From Pelagihabitans sp965238025 (GTDB lineage Bacteria; Bacteroidota; Bacteroidia; Flavobacteriales; Flavobacteriaceae), in the NCBI GenBank assembly GCA_965238025.1, contig OZ250162.1, positions 2,480,001 to 2,544,000 on the forward strand: 64,000 nt of DNA, given 5' to 3'. This document shows, one piece after another, positions 27,745 through 36,204 of the stretch (the stretch's first letter is position 1; the number at the start of each line of letters is the position of its first letter). The notes beneath the pieces were generated by a model that saw only the letters and a list, made by a program, of their open reading frames with translations, was not told where the DNA came from and did no database searches. The position numbers and the translations under genes were made by a program.

Positions 27745-29067
27745 TTAGGGCGCGGAGGTGCCTCCACCAGAGCGAGCCTTTTTTAGTTGCCTTTGTATTT
27801 TTCGAATAGCGGATTCAATAGATTTTTCCGGTTCGATGATATTGTATTCTCCCCAAAAATCAGGGTCTGCAAAACCTAAAGCCTCATCGCTAAGAATGAT
27901 GTTGGATTTCATTCTTTCCTTTGATTTAGGGAATTCGCCCGTGGTATTCTTCTCCCAATCCGTTACGGCCATTTCACAGGTCATACTATAAACAGAGTTG
28001 AACAACTTTTTTTTCCAGTTGATTTTAAATTCCAAAAGTACATTGCTATAGCCATAATACCACTTTCCATTTTTTTCACGATAGTCTATTCTGTAAGCCA
28101 CTTCGGTTGGGTAAACAGAAGCATTTCTAGGTTTTCTTCGCACGAACATTTTTGAAGCTATTTCCTTATTCGTAACGTTCAATGAATAAATAGCACTTTG
28201 CAACACTTTTTTGTCGGCATCTATGTACAGCTTTCCTTGATACATTGGTTCCATTATCTCTGGTTTTTGATCAAAGTGTATTACGTAAAGCAGCTGGTCA
28301 TTCTCCCTGGTAGAACGTTCAAAACTGAAGGTGTAATTTTGTATGGTTTCTGGGGTAAAAATATATTCTGGGTACTTCATAATATCTACAAGTAGTGCGT
28401 TGTATGGTCCCCCTTGTAATTTAAGTGCAACCGTATCCATTCGGGAATAGTCCGAACTTTTCCGAGCTTTATAAAGTTGTACCGCATCTTTTTTCTGAGA
28501 ACTGTATGGGGTTTTATAAATGTTCACCACCGCTTCGGAAAGTGAAACATTTTTTTTACGACGTTTGATTGTTTCCCTATAAAAAGCGGTCATCAAAGTT
28601 GGGTCATCAGAATAATTTTCCCCTTTTCTTTTTAAAGTTTCAATAACCAAGGCCCTTGCGTCTTTCGGAATACTTAGGTTGACCTCCGAAAGTTTAAGTA
28701 CTGAAACTGTCATGAATACCTTGTTATTCTTGTCGGTAAACCGGGATAATGGTATGGATTTAGACTTATACCCCAAAAACGAAATAAGTATATTACCCTC
28801 AGTAATACTTTTTGGGATCTTTAATGAAAACTCTCCCTCGGTATTACTTACCGTGCTAACATTACTGCCCTCTAAGGAAAGTGTTGCGAATACCAACGGC
28901 CGCCTAGTTCCTTCATCCAATACCTCACCCTTATATTGATTATATGACGTTTCTTGGGGTTGGTCTTGAAAAGCAAAAACCGAACTGGGCGTTACCATAA
29001 ACAACAGTGAAAAGAGGATCGCTGCGAAAATGGATTTTTTTCTGAAATCTTTCTTTTTTTTTGACAT
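27745..29067 (-). CDS. Secreted protein with CarboxypepD_reg-like domain
   Basis: This encodes 440 residues. A basic N-region and signal peptide (about 1-33) are followed by a carboxypeptidase-regulatory-like beta domain (KGEVLDEGTRRPLVFATLSL to ISFLGYKSKSIPLS). The remaining about 310 residues have no catalytic motif and resemble the conserved tail of flavobacterial proteins with this architecture. The C-terminus is basic (KIQRQLKKARSGGG). It is probably periplasmic or outer-membrane associated, of unknown role. The 250-base interval upstream (29068-29317) holds no gene and no clear promoter. Confidence 0.8.
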   Translation of the reverse strand: MSKKKKDFRKKSIFAAILFSLLFMVTPSSVFAFQDQPQETSYNQYKGEVLDEGTRRPLVFATLSLEGSNVSTVSNTEGEFSLKIPKSITEGNILISFLGYKSKSIPLSRFTDKNNKVFMTVSVLKLSEVNLSIPKDARALVIETLKRKGENYSDDPTLMTAFYRETIKRRKKNVSLSEAVVNIYKTPYSSQKKDAVQLYKARKSSDYSRMDTVALKLQGGPYNALLVDIMKYPEYIFTPETIQNYTFSFERSTRENDQLLYVIHFDQKPEIMEPMYQGKLYIDADKKVLQSAIYSLNVTNKEIASKMFVRRKPRNASVYPTEVAYRIDYREKNGKWYYGYSNVLLEFKINWKKKLFNSVYSMTCEMAVTDWEKNTTGEFPKSKERMKSNIILSDEALGFADPDFWGEYNIIEPEKSIESAIRKIQRQLKKARSGGGTSAP

Positions 29068-29317
29068 GACGATTTTTTTTACTTGATTGATCCTTCCTAA
29101 AGTTATGATTTTTAATCTATTAATATGTTAATATCCAATATTGTTTTGCTAAAAACGGAGGGGATACTATTTTAGGTCAAATCCGTAATACAAAACTTTT
29201 TCCTTTTTTTAATGCTATCATTCATAGCGTTAAAAACAAGATAGAATACCAGTATCTTACTTTTTAGTGATTTGGAGAGTAAACTTTGAATTGTCTTCTA
29301 AGGTGGGGGATTGAGAA

Positions 29318-30052
29318 TTAGCCATCAAAGGTCTTAGAAGAATCGGAAACCATATGGTTGATTTCCTTTAATTCTGAGACAGTTAGATCGCGCCATTTAC
29401 CAACGGGAATGTCCAATTCAACATTCATGATACGAACCCTTCTGAGTTTCGTAACATTATAATATAAATATTCGCACATTCGACGTATTTGGCGGTTAAG
29501 GCCTTGTGTAAGTATAATTTTGAATTCGTATTTGCCCAACTGCTCTACCTCGCATTTTCGTGTTACCGTGTCTAAAATAGGCACCCCATTTCGCATCTGC
29601 TGTAGAAACCGTTGCGTTATGGGCTTGTCTACCGAAACAATATATTCCTTTTCATGATGGTTGCGAGCGCGAAGGATCTTGTTCACGATATCACCATCGC
29701 TGGTTAAAAAAATTAATCCTTCACTGGGTTTATCCAATCGACCAATGGGAAAAATGCGTTTGGGATAATTGATAAAGTCTATAATGTTGTCTTTTTCAAC
29801 CCTAGTATCTGTGGTGCAAACAATACCCACGGGCTTGTTAAACGCAAGGTAGACCGGTTTTTCCGTTGGCCCTGAAATAAGTTGCCCGTTTACCCGAACC
29901 TCATCGCCATCGGTAATCTTAGTACCCATTTCAGGAACTTTTCCATTAATGGTTACCCTACCCTGTTCAATTAGTTTGTCGGCGGCCCTACGCGAGCAGT
30001 AACCTGCTTCGCTGAGGTATTTATTTATCCTTGTTTTTTTTGGCTCACCCAT
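29318..30052 (-). CDS. rluF: 23S rRNA pseudouridine synthase RluF
   Basis: This encodes 244 residues from MGEPKKTR; an ATG 12 bases earlier overlaps the upstream gene. The N-terminal S4 RNA-binding domain reads TRINKYLSEAGYCSRRAADK. The catalytic Asp is in GRLDKPSEGLIFLTSDGD and the RsuA/RluF family stretch is GLNRQIRRMCEYLYYNVTKL. The CEYLYYNV variant is characteristic of RluF, which modifies U2604 of 23S rRNA. It is cytoplasmic and lies in tandem with the DUF1569 gene one base upstream. Confidence 0.9.
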   Translation of the reverse strand: MGEPKKTRINKYLSEAGYCSRRAADKLIEQGRVTINGKVPEMGTKITDGDEVRVNGQLISGPTEKPVYLAFNKPVGIVCTTDTRVEKDNIIDFINYPKRIFPIGRLDKPSEGLIFLTSDGDIVNKILRARNHHEKEYIVSVDKPITQRFLQQMRNGVPILDTVTRKCEVEQLGKYEFKIILTQGLNRQIRRMCEYLYYNVTKLRRVRIMNVELDIPVGKWRDLTVSELKEINHMVSDSSKTFDG

Positions 30053-30053
30053 T

Positions 30054-30485
30054 TTAAACTTCAAACTGTCCTAAATGGTGATTAAGATGATACACCAACA
30101 ATCCATGCCATCTTTTTTTATCTAAGTCGCCTAGCAATGCATGACTGGCATAGCTAAAATCATCGGGAAGATTTAAAAAGTCGGTTATGTGTTCTTTTAA
30201 AATCATTTTGTCATTTTCAAAAAAGGTGGGTTTTGTACCTTCTCCCTCCACCTGTCCAAATCCCTTTGCAGCTTTAATGGATTTCCCTGCTTTGGCCATT
30301 GCAATAATTTGTTTGGGATCTATGTTAGATTTTTCCAATGCCATTTTTGTACCTAAAGCCATTCTTATTTGATCTGTTAGATGACAGATCATCTGATTGG
30401 CGTTCATCACCCCAAAAGAAGGCTTCTGATTTTCGTTCAGCGCATCAATTCTATTAAAAAAGAGTAGTTTTTGTGCAGCGTCCAT
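30054..30485 (-). CDS. DUF1569 (DinB-superfamily) protein
   Basis: This encodes 143 residues from MDAAQKLLFF. The longer frame to 30527 is rejected because a -7 promoter box (30503-30510) lies inside it. The conserved features are GVMNANQMICHLTDQIRMALG near the N-terminus and the C-terminal ALLGDLDKKRWHGLLVYH then LNHHLGQF, the DUF1569 signature with three His likely to bind metal. The same module is fused to the C-terminus of PaaZ in this window (49386-51890). Cytoplasmic, unknown role. Confidence 0.75.
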   Translation of the reverse strand: MDAAQKLLFFNRIDALNENQKPSFGVMNANQMICHLTDQIRMALGTKMALEKSNIDPKQIIAMAKAGKSIKAAKGFGQVEGEGTKPTFFENDKMILKEHITDFLNLPDDFSYASHALLGDLDKKRWHGLLVYHLNHHLGQFEV

Positions 30486-30502
30486 TTTAAGGTATCTCTT
30501 TG

Positions 30503-30536
30503 CAAAGATAAGAAGTAAGCATTTCATAGGAACTCA
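30503..30536 (-). promoter_or_regulatory. Candidate promoter of the DUF1569-rluF unit
   Basis: Minus strand: TTG at 30536-30534, a 23-base spacer and TATCTTTG at 30510-30503. The spacer is at the long end of the accepted range. The box lies 18 bases before the start codon at 30485 and decides that start. Confidence 0.45.
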
Positions 30537-30638
30537 AATTCCATATTTGGAATCAATCGTATTACCACGAAAATAGAAACTGGTCATTACAATATATTAT
30601 ATAGCTCGGTTTGCCAGTCGTTTCAAAACTACCTTGAG

Positions 30639-31157
30639 TTACATATTCACAAAAACATGTCCCGCCTGGGGAACACCGGTCAAATCAAATTCTGTTTCAT
30701 TTAATAGAATATTATGTTCCAGATAGGCCTTAAGGTTGGTCAACCAGAAAGTCCAGCCGCAACTACAGCCGTTATAGATGTCCATTTTTGTATCTTCATC
30801 GGTTGGCATGTCATACTGTTTTAGAGTAAGTAGTACGGCATCTTCCTTTTCTTCGAGCAAGACCGAAACTTTACAAACATCATCTCCAAAGGTGAATTCT
30901 AAAAAGTCCTTTCCATTGGCATTCAGCAATACCCCTTTTTCCTCACCATTCCAATTATGCCAGCGCCAGGTGTACTGATCACCTTTTTGGACCTGTTCAT
31001 TGACCCCTCTCGCTGTTCCTTTGTTGCTAGAGAATTCTGCCTCCCTTAAGAACCAAGTTTCTAATCCTTCCCCAGTGGCCCAGCACCAATACAATTTTTT
31101 TAGGGACGCCTTAATGTATATTTTTTTTGAAAATGAATCGAAGGTTAATTTTTCCAT
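30639..31157 (-). CDS. SRPBCC/AHSA1-like START-fold protein
   Basis: This encodes 172 residues. The N-terminus KKIYIKASLKKLYWCWATGE, then GLETWF, and the later DQYTWRWHNW and LEFTFGDDVCKVSVLL segments give the beta-alpha-beta pattern of AHSA1/Hsp90 co-chaperone-like proteins. It is cytoplasmic, and a small hydrophobic ligand or chaperone function is only an inference. It starts two bases after the stop of the serine hydrolase gene, so the two form an operon. Confidence 0.75.
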   Translation of the reverse strand: MEKLTFDSFSKKIYIKASLKKLYWCWATGEGLETWFLREAEFSSNKGTARGVNEQVQKGDQYTWRWHNWNGEEKGVLLNANGKDFLEFTFGDDVCKVSVLLEEKEDAVLLTLKQYDMPTDEDTKMDIYNGCSCGWTFWLTNLKAYLEHNILLNETEFDLTGVPQAGHVFVNM

Positions 31158-31159
31158 GA

Positions 31160-32305
31160 TTACTTGTTTTTGTTTTTCAATTCTATATTGTATAATTCCC
31201 TACCTAGCTGTGCCAAAAATGGAAGCCCAATTTCGTCGTATTCGTAGTTGTCATCGTTAAAAATTCCATTACTATTTACGAGTATTGTGGCGGTCAAAAG
31301 AAACTCAATATCGTTCTTATCGTCCTGTATATATGCGCAGTCTGTTAGTGTTCCGTAGGCATCGCCTACTTTGTTGTAGATATTGATGTGTTTAGGAATG
31401 CTTTCTCTTGAGTCTCCGTACAAAAAGAATTTACAATACCCATCATAGTAGGTCTCCGGATTATAACCGACATCTTTTGGTAGGGCTCGCATGGCCTCAC
31501 GCACAAAACCCAACTGCTCGGTGGTGAGGGATATTTTTTGATCCTCGTCGTACATTTCCGGGAACAATACGGTTTTTAACAACCGATGCTGTGTTTCGAT
31601 CGGATAGTGATTTTTAAGGCTGAAATCAAATGCTTCTTGTAGCAAGGAGTCTTCATCAATATAACCTACGCCTTTTCTAATATCTTTTAAGTGTAAGGGC
31701 TCCGCACTGGTATTAATACTTCCCATCAGCGTGGTCGTTGTACTATCATTAAGGTAAACTATTAAAGGCTTGGTGGTAATTTCATCTGCCTCCGGAGCAG
31801 AAAGACGGTGCGATATACGAACCGGCCTCATGTTAATTTGAGCTAACTCGCTGTTAATGTAATTCTGGCCTAAAAACTCAAAAAGACGGTTGTAAGCCGC
31901 ATTATCACTTACTACAAAGATTTTTTGAATCTCTTTGGCAAACGTAGTGGTTATCGAATCCCCTTCGACAAAGAAATTGGTATTTCTGTTCATTCCTTCA
32001 ATTCCGTTTAATTTGGCCAATGTTAACATCGCTATGGGAAATTTAACTGTACTTGCGGGATAAAAGTACCGTGTGGAATCGACCTGAAAATCATAATCCT
32101 TAAAAACGACACTATCCCCTATTCTGTCAATCCGGGTGAGTTTTATTTGAAGATTATGTAAATCATAATCGTCCATTACTTTTTTAATTTTTGGATGTTC
32201 AGATGCCAATGCTTGTGCCAAAGGGTCAATGGCTACCGATTCTTCACTTTCACAGGAAAAAAGAAAACAAAGGCCAAACAATACAAAGAAATATCGCTTT
32301 TTCAT
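31160..32305 (-). CDS. Lipoprotein serine hydrolase, class A beta-lactamase fold
   Basis: This encodes 381 residues with a lipoprotein signal (MKKRYFFVLFGLCFLFSCES, Cys as the lipidation site). The active-site Ser-x-x-Lys is in YPASTVKFPIAML and the SDN loop is VVSDNAAYNRLFEFLG, as in PBP/class A beta-lactamases. The KTG-like element is not obvious (IYNKVGDAYGTLTD may serve). It is too divergent to call a resistance enzyme; a periplasmic peptidase or esterase is equally likely. A short spacer separates it from the 85-residue gene upstream. Confidence 0.8.
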   Translation of the reverse strand: MKKRYFFVLFGLCFLFSCESEESVAIDPLAQALASEHPKIKKVMDDYDLHNLQIKLTRIDRIGDSVVFKDYDFQVDSTRYFYPASTVKFPIAMLTLAKLNGIEGMNRNTNFFVEGDSITTTFAKEIQKIFVVSDNAAYNRLFEFLGQNYINSELAQINMRPVRISHRLSAPEADEITTKPLIVYLNDSTTTTLMGSINTSAEPLHLKDIRKGVGYIDEDSLLQEAFDFSLKNHYPIETQHRLLKTVLFPEMYDEDQKISLTTEQLGFVREAMRALPKDVGYNPETYYDGYCKFFLYGDSRESIPKHINIYNKVGDAYGTLTDCAYIQDDKNDIEFLLTATILVNSNGIFNDDNYEYDEIGLPFLAQLGRELYNIELKNKNK

Positions 32306-32320
32306 AATACCCTACCTAAG

Positions 32321-32578
32321 CTATTTTGGAGCTGGTTTTGGCCCCGTCCATACCTCTCCCCGATGTGGTTTTAAGGCATCCCGTAGTGATATCATATCTT
32401 TCTCATCTACAACCATAAAAGCGATGCTGTGCATATCGCTTAGATCCTGATGTCCCGTTATGGCTATCGATAATTTCTCCATACCAATAAACTCCTTGAG
32501 GTGTTTCTCATGATGAATGGCTGTTTGGGCGCCGTTCGGACCCCTAAAATCCCAGATAAATTTAATTTTTCTATCCAC
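32321..32578 (-). CDS. Conserved hypothetical protein, 85 residues
   Basis: I do not recognise this protein by name. It has an alternating beta-alpha composition (KIKFIWDFRGPNGAQTAIHH, KLSIAITGHQ, HSIAFMVVDE) with three to four His residues, suggesting a small ferredoxin-like fold with possible metal binding. The C-terminus is Pro-rich (TGPKPAPK). There is no signal peptide. It is first in a minus-strand set with the serine hydrolase 15 bases downstream. Confidence 0.6.
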   Translation of the reverse strand: MDRKIKFIWDFRGPNGAQTAIHHEKHLKEFIGMEKLSIAITGHQDLSDMHSIAFMVVDEKDMISLRDALKPHRGEVWTGPKPAPK

Positions 32579-32697
32579 TATGTTTGATTCTTATTTTTCA
32601 AGGGCATTTTTTAAAATTTCCAATTAGGCCCAGTAAGTATCGAAGGTAATAAATTCTTGCACAGCGTTAAAAATTAGCTAAGGAAGTAGGTAGTTGC

Positions 32698-32727
32698 TTG
32701 CGCAGCATTTGGTATTTGTTATTTTTG
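32698..32727 (+). promoter_or_regulatory. Bacteroidota-type promoter with near-leaderless start
   Basis: TTG (32698-32700), 19-base spacer, TATTTTTG (32720-32727). The ATG of the next gene is at 32732, so transcription should begin at or within a few bases of the start codon. Confidence 0.6.
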
Positions 32728-32731
32728 CAGG

Positions 32732-33628
32732 ATGCGGATTAAAAAAGTACGTTTTAGGATATGGCATATAATATTTCTCAGTGTTTTTTTGGCCGGCAGT
32801 TTCTCTTCCTGTAGCAAGTTCTTCCAAAAACCCGCTGATCAAGAACCCCTGGCAAGAGTCGGCGAGCATTATCTGTATATTTCTGAAATCGAACCATTTT
32901 TGGTCAATAATATTTCTAAGGAAGACAGTACCACTTTTGTTACGAATTATATTAATGGATGGGCCTCTAAAAAGTTATTGTTGGGCAAGGCAAAAATCAA
33001 CCTTCCAGACGATAAGCTGGCAGAGTTTGACGAACTGGTCGCAAATTACAGGAATGACCTTTATACCCGTGCCTACAAGGAGGCCTTAGTAGCTCAAGGA
33101 AGTGATTCGGTGGTTACTACAGAGCAATTGCGGGAATTTTATAATAAAGAAAAAGAGAATTTCCGGCTAAAGGAAAAAGTCGTACAACTACGGTTTGTGG
33201 AAATTCCCAAGCTATTTTTGAACAAGGATGAAGTCATTAAAAAACTAAAACGCTTTCGGCAAGAAGATATAGACTACCTTGATTCTATAGGGGTGCAGTT
33301 TAAAAAATTAAATTTTAATGATTCCCTTTGGGTTACTGCGGATAGGGTCATTTCAGAAATACCACCATTGACCCCGAAAAATGAGGCGAGATACTTAAAA
33401 AAATCACAATTTTTCGAGTTGGAGGATGCAAAGGGGGTATATTTGACGAAGATTACAGACGTTCGGGAACAGAACGGGATAGCACCACTTTCCTATATAG
33501 AACCTACCATAAAACAAGTACTTCTGAGCAGAAGGCGTTTGGAATACGTTAGAAAATTGGAAACGGAAATTATAGACGAGGCCATTAAGGATAAAGAATT
33601 TGAAGTTTATACAAATGAAGATAAGTAA
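32732..33628 (+). CDS. Lipoprotein of the SurA/parvulin foldase family, lacking a clear PPIase domain
   Basis: This encodes 298 residues. A signal peptide ends in SFSSC, a lipobox. The SurA N-terminal chaperone pattern follows (ARVGEHYLYISEIEPFLVNN, then YINGWASKKLLLGKA) and a charged helical segment. No intact parvulin active-site motif is visible between about 150 and 270, so it is likely a chaperone only. It overlaps the next gene by 14 bases, which is a two-domain SurA-like protein, so the two probably work together on outer-membrane proteins in the periplasm. Confidence 0.8.
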   Translation: MRIKKVRFRIWHIIFLSVFLAGSFSSCSKFFQKPADQEPLARVGEHYLYISEIEPFLVNNISKEDSTTFVTNYINGWASKKLLLGKAKINLPDDKLAEFDELVANYRNDLYTRAYKEALVAQGSDSVVTTEQLREFYNKEKENFRLKEKVVQLRFVEIPKLFLNKDEVIKKLKRFRQEDIDYLDSIGVQFKKLNFNDSLWVTADRVISEIPPLTPKNEARYLKKSQFFELEDAKGVYLTKITDVREQNGIAPLSYIEPTIKQVLLSRRRLEYVRKLETEIIDEAIKDKEFEVYTNEDK

Positions 33629-35060
33629 GATTGCGTTAGTTGGTTTTTCACTACTTGCGGGAACGACTTTTGCCCAGCAATTAGATAGCATCCCCGACAC
33701 ACAGATCGAACCTGCCGATGTTGCATTGGAGACACATCGGGACGTTGTAAAAGATACCTCAAAAACGTTTAAGAGAATGAAATTGGACGGAATCGCATCG
33801 GTTGTTGGCGATTATGTTATTCTGGAGTCCGATATAGAAAAAACCTTGATCGATTTGCGCAGTCAAGGTGCCTCTGTTGAGGATATTACCAGATGCGGAC
33901 TACTGGGCAAACTTATGGAGGATAGGCTGTATGCCCACCAGGCCGTTCAAGATAGTATTCTCGTTTCTGACGATGAGGTAAACGCTACGGGCGACCGACA
34001 ATTGCAACAGTTGGTACAGCAAATAGGCTCTATGGAGAAGGTTCTTAATTATTACCGTAAGGAAGATGAGGCGAGTTTTAGACAAGAACTATATAAGATC
34101 AATAAACTGAGAATGCTTTCAGAAAAAATGCAACAAAGCATCGTTTCCGAGATAGAGATTACCCCTGAAGAAGTACGCCAATTTTACAACAAGATACCCG
34201 AAGCACAACGTCCTGTTTTCGGGGCGGAGATGGAAATTGCCCAAATTGTTAAAAAACCAAAACCTACAGATGTAGAGGTTCAAGCGGTAATCGATAAATT
34301 GAATAAGATAAAGGCCGATGTTGAAGATAATGACGCCAGTTTTAATGTGAAGGCCATTTTGTACTCCCAAGGACCTTCTAAATCACAGGGAGGGCTGATT
34401 CCCGGGGTCACCAAAACCTCAGGTTTGGTAAAAGAGTTTAAAGATGTGGCCTTTGGCCTTGAGGAGGGTGAAGTGTCAGAGCCTTTTGAAACCATGTTCG
34501 GTTGGCATATTATGTATATGGAAAAAATTAGAGGTCAAGAGTTGGATGTTCGCCACATTTTATTACAGCCGGAAATTTCTGAGAAAGCCTTGGAAAATGC
34601 CAAGGTTGAATTAGATAGCATTCGCCAACAGATTATTGACGGAAAGTACACTTTTGCCGAAGCGGCCTTGAATTTTTCCGATGAGGAAGAAACAAAATTC
34701 GATGGTGGCAAGCTGCGAAATCCAGCTGATTTTGGTCCGCGATTTGAACTAACCAAAATGGATCCTACACTTTATAACCAGGTTCGAAATTTAAAGGATG
34801 ACGAGATTTCATATGCGATCAAAGAAGAAGATGAGCGGGGGGGAGGCACTTCGTTTAAACTTATGAAAGTAACCAATCGTTATGATGAACACGTGGCCGA
34901 TTTTGCCAAAGATTATACCAAGATTCAACAGTTGGCAAAAACCGAAAAACAGTTTAATGCTATTAAAAAGTGGATGGATGAGCATATCGAGGAGACCTAT
35001 ATTAGCGTAAACGATTCTCGAAAGGACTGCGAATTTGCTAACAATTGGGTTAAGAAATAG
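33615..35060 (+). CDS. SurA-like periplasmic peptidyl-prolyl isomerase with two parvulin domains
   Basis: This encodes 481 residues from ATG 33615 (MKISKIALVGFSLLAGTTFA, signal peptide). The N-terminal SurA chaperone domain has GIASVVGDYVILESDIEKTL. Two parvulin domains follow: one with FGAEMEIAQIVKK, SQGGLIPG and FGWHIMYM, and one with ELDVRHILLQPEI and FDGGKLRNPADFG. It helps fold outer-membrane proteins. Overlapping and translationally coupled to the preceding lipoprotein gene; the moxR gene follows after one base. Confidence 0.9.
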   Translation: MKISKIALVGFSLLAGTTFAQQLDSIPDTQIEPADVALETHRDVVKDTSKTFKRMKLDGIASVVGDYVILESDIEKTLIDLRSQGASVEDITRCGLLGKLMEDRLYAHQAVQDSILVSDDEVNATGDRQLQQLVQQIGSMEKVLNYYRKEDEASFRQELYKINKLRMLSEKMQQSIVSEIEITPEEVRQFYNKIPEAQRPVFGAEMEIAQIVKKPKPTDVEVQAVIDKLNKIKADVEDNDASFNVKAILYSQGPSKSQGGLIPGVTKTSGLVKEFKDVAFGLEEGEVSEPFETMFGWHIMYMEKIRGQELDVRHILLQPEISEKALENAKVELDSIRQQIIDGKYTFAEAALNFSDEEETKFDGGKLRNPADFGPRFELTKMDPTLYNQVRNLKDDEISYAIKEEDERGGGTSFKLMKVTNRYDEHVADFAKDYTKIQQLAKTEKQFNAIKKWMDEHIEETYISVNDSRKDCEFANNWVKK

Positions 35061-35061
35061 C

Positions 35062-36015
35062 ATGTCAGACGTATCAGCCATTAATAACTTAGTAGAAAAG
35101 CATCAAGCATTAAAGCAGGAGATTGCCAAGGTCATTGTAGGACAACATGAGGTCATAGATCAGATTTTGTTGTCTATCTACACAGGCGGCCATTCCTTGT
35201 TGATAGGAGTTCCCGGATTGGCTAAGACACTCATGGTAAATACTATAGCACAAACCTTGAGTCTCGATTTTAAGCGCATTCAATTTACCCCAGATTTAAT
35301 GCCGAGCGATATATTAGGGAGTGAAGTACTTGATCAAAGTAGAAGTTTTAAGTTTATTAAAGGGCCTATTTTTTCCAATATCATCCTAGCCGATGAGATT
35401 AACCGTACCCCGCCCAAAACACAAGCAGCATTGCTAGAGGCCATGCAGGAACGGTCGGTAACCATTGCAGGTCAGCAGCACAAATTAGACCGGCCCTATT
35501 TCGTTTTGGCGACGCAAAATCCCATTGAACAGGAAGGTACCTACCCGCTGCCAGAAGCTCAGCTAGACCGTTTTATGTTCGCGATTGAATTAAAATACCC
35601 TTCAATCGAAGAAGAAATTCAGGTGGTAAAATCAACTACTAGCGATACTGAACAAACGGTCAATACCGTATTCAACGCCCAAGAGATTCTTGATATACAG
35701 CATTTAGTACGTCGTATTCCAGTACCGGACAATGTGGTGGACTATGCGGTAAAATTGGTTAGCAGTACCCGTCCAAATTTAGATTCTACGACTGATTTCG
35801 TTAAAAACTATATCGATTGGGGAGCAGGGCCAAGAGCCTCTCAAAATTTAATTTTAGGAGCGAAGGCGCATGCTGCGATACATGGAAAATTCTCTCCTGA
35901 TATTGAAGATGTACAAGCAGTTTCAATGGGTATTTTAAGACACCGGATTATCAAAAACTACAAGGCCGAGGCCGAGGGTATCTCAGAAGAGGATATCATC
36001 GGTAAGTTACTGTAA
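35062..36015 (+). CDS. MoxR-family AAA ATPase
   Basis: This encodes 317 residues from MSDVSAINNLVEKH, one base after the previous stop. Walker A is GVPGLAKTLM, Walker B is IILADEINRTPPKTQAALLE and the sensor region is VLATQNPIEQEGTYPLPEAQ. MoxR proteins act as chaperones, usually with a von Willebrand (DUF58) partner. The usual DUF58 partner gene is not next to it here, since aconitase follows. It is part of the foldase operon by spacing. Confidence 0.9.
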   Translation: MSDVSAINNLVEKHQALKQEIAKVIVGQHEVIDQILLSIYTGGHSLLIGVPGLAKTLMVNTIAQTLSLDFKRIQFTPDLMPSDILGSEVLDQSRSFKFIKGPIFSNIILADEINRTPPKTQAALLEAMQERSVTIAGQQHKLDRPYFVLATQNPIEQEGTYPLPEAQLDRFMFAIELKYPSIEEEIQVVKSTTSDTEQTVNTVFNAQEILDIQHLVRRIPVPDNVVDYAVKLVSSTRPNLDSTTDFVKNYIDWGAGPRASQNLILGAKAHAAIHGKFSPDIEDVQAVSMGILRHRIIKNYKAEAEGISEEDIIGKLL

Positions 36016-36204
36016 ACCCGCTACGAAAACGTTTGAATACTGAAAGTTGGCAATTTTTCGCCATCAATTTCAGCTTTTACTCATTTTCCATGAGCCCAAT
36101 TTAGCAATTCCCTAAAATGCCGGTAATCCTAGGCGTAAAATTTTAGTAACCTCTACTATTTTCATAACTTCGTAGGATTACATAAATCTTAAAATTTATA
36201 AAGA

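Noticed and set aside
30486..30527. Longer DUF1569 protein start at 30527
   Set aside because: A -7 promoter box at 30503-30510 lies downstream of that start, and the added residues are not family-like.
31160..32305. Antibiotic resistance beta-lactamase
   Set aside because: The SxxK and SDN motifs are present but the rest is too far from known class A enzymes; only a general serine hydrolase call is supported.
7000..36000. Many long open frames on the opposite strand of real genes, for example within secA, the ABC-F and recQ genes
   Set aside because: They have low-complexity or codon-shadow composition, no family motifs, and lie wholly inside convincing genes.
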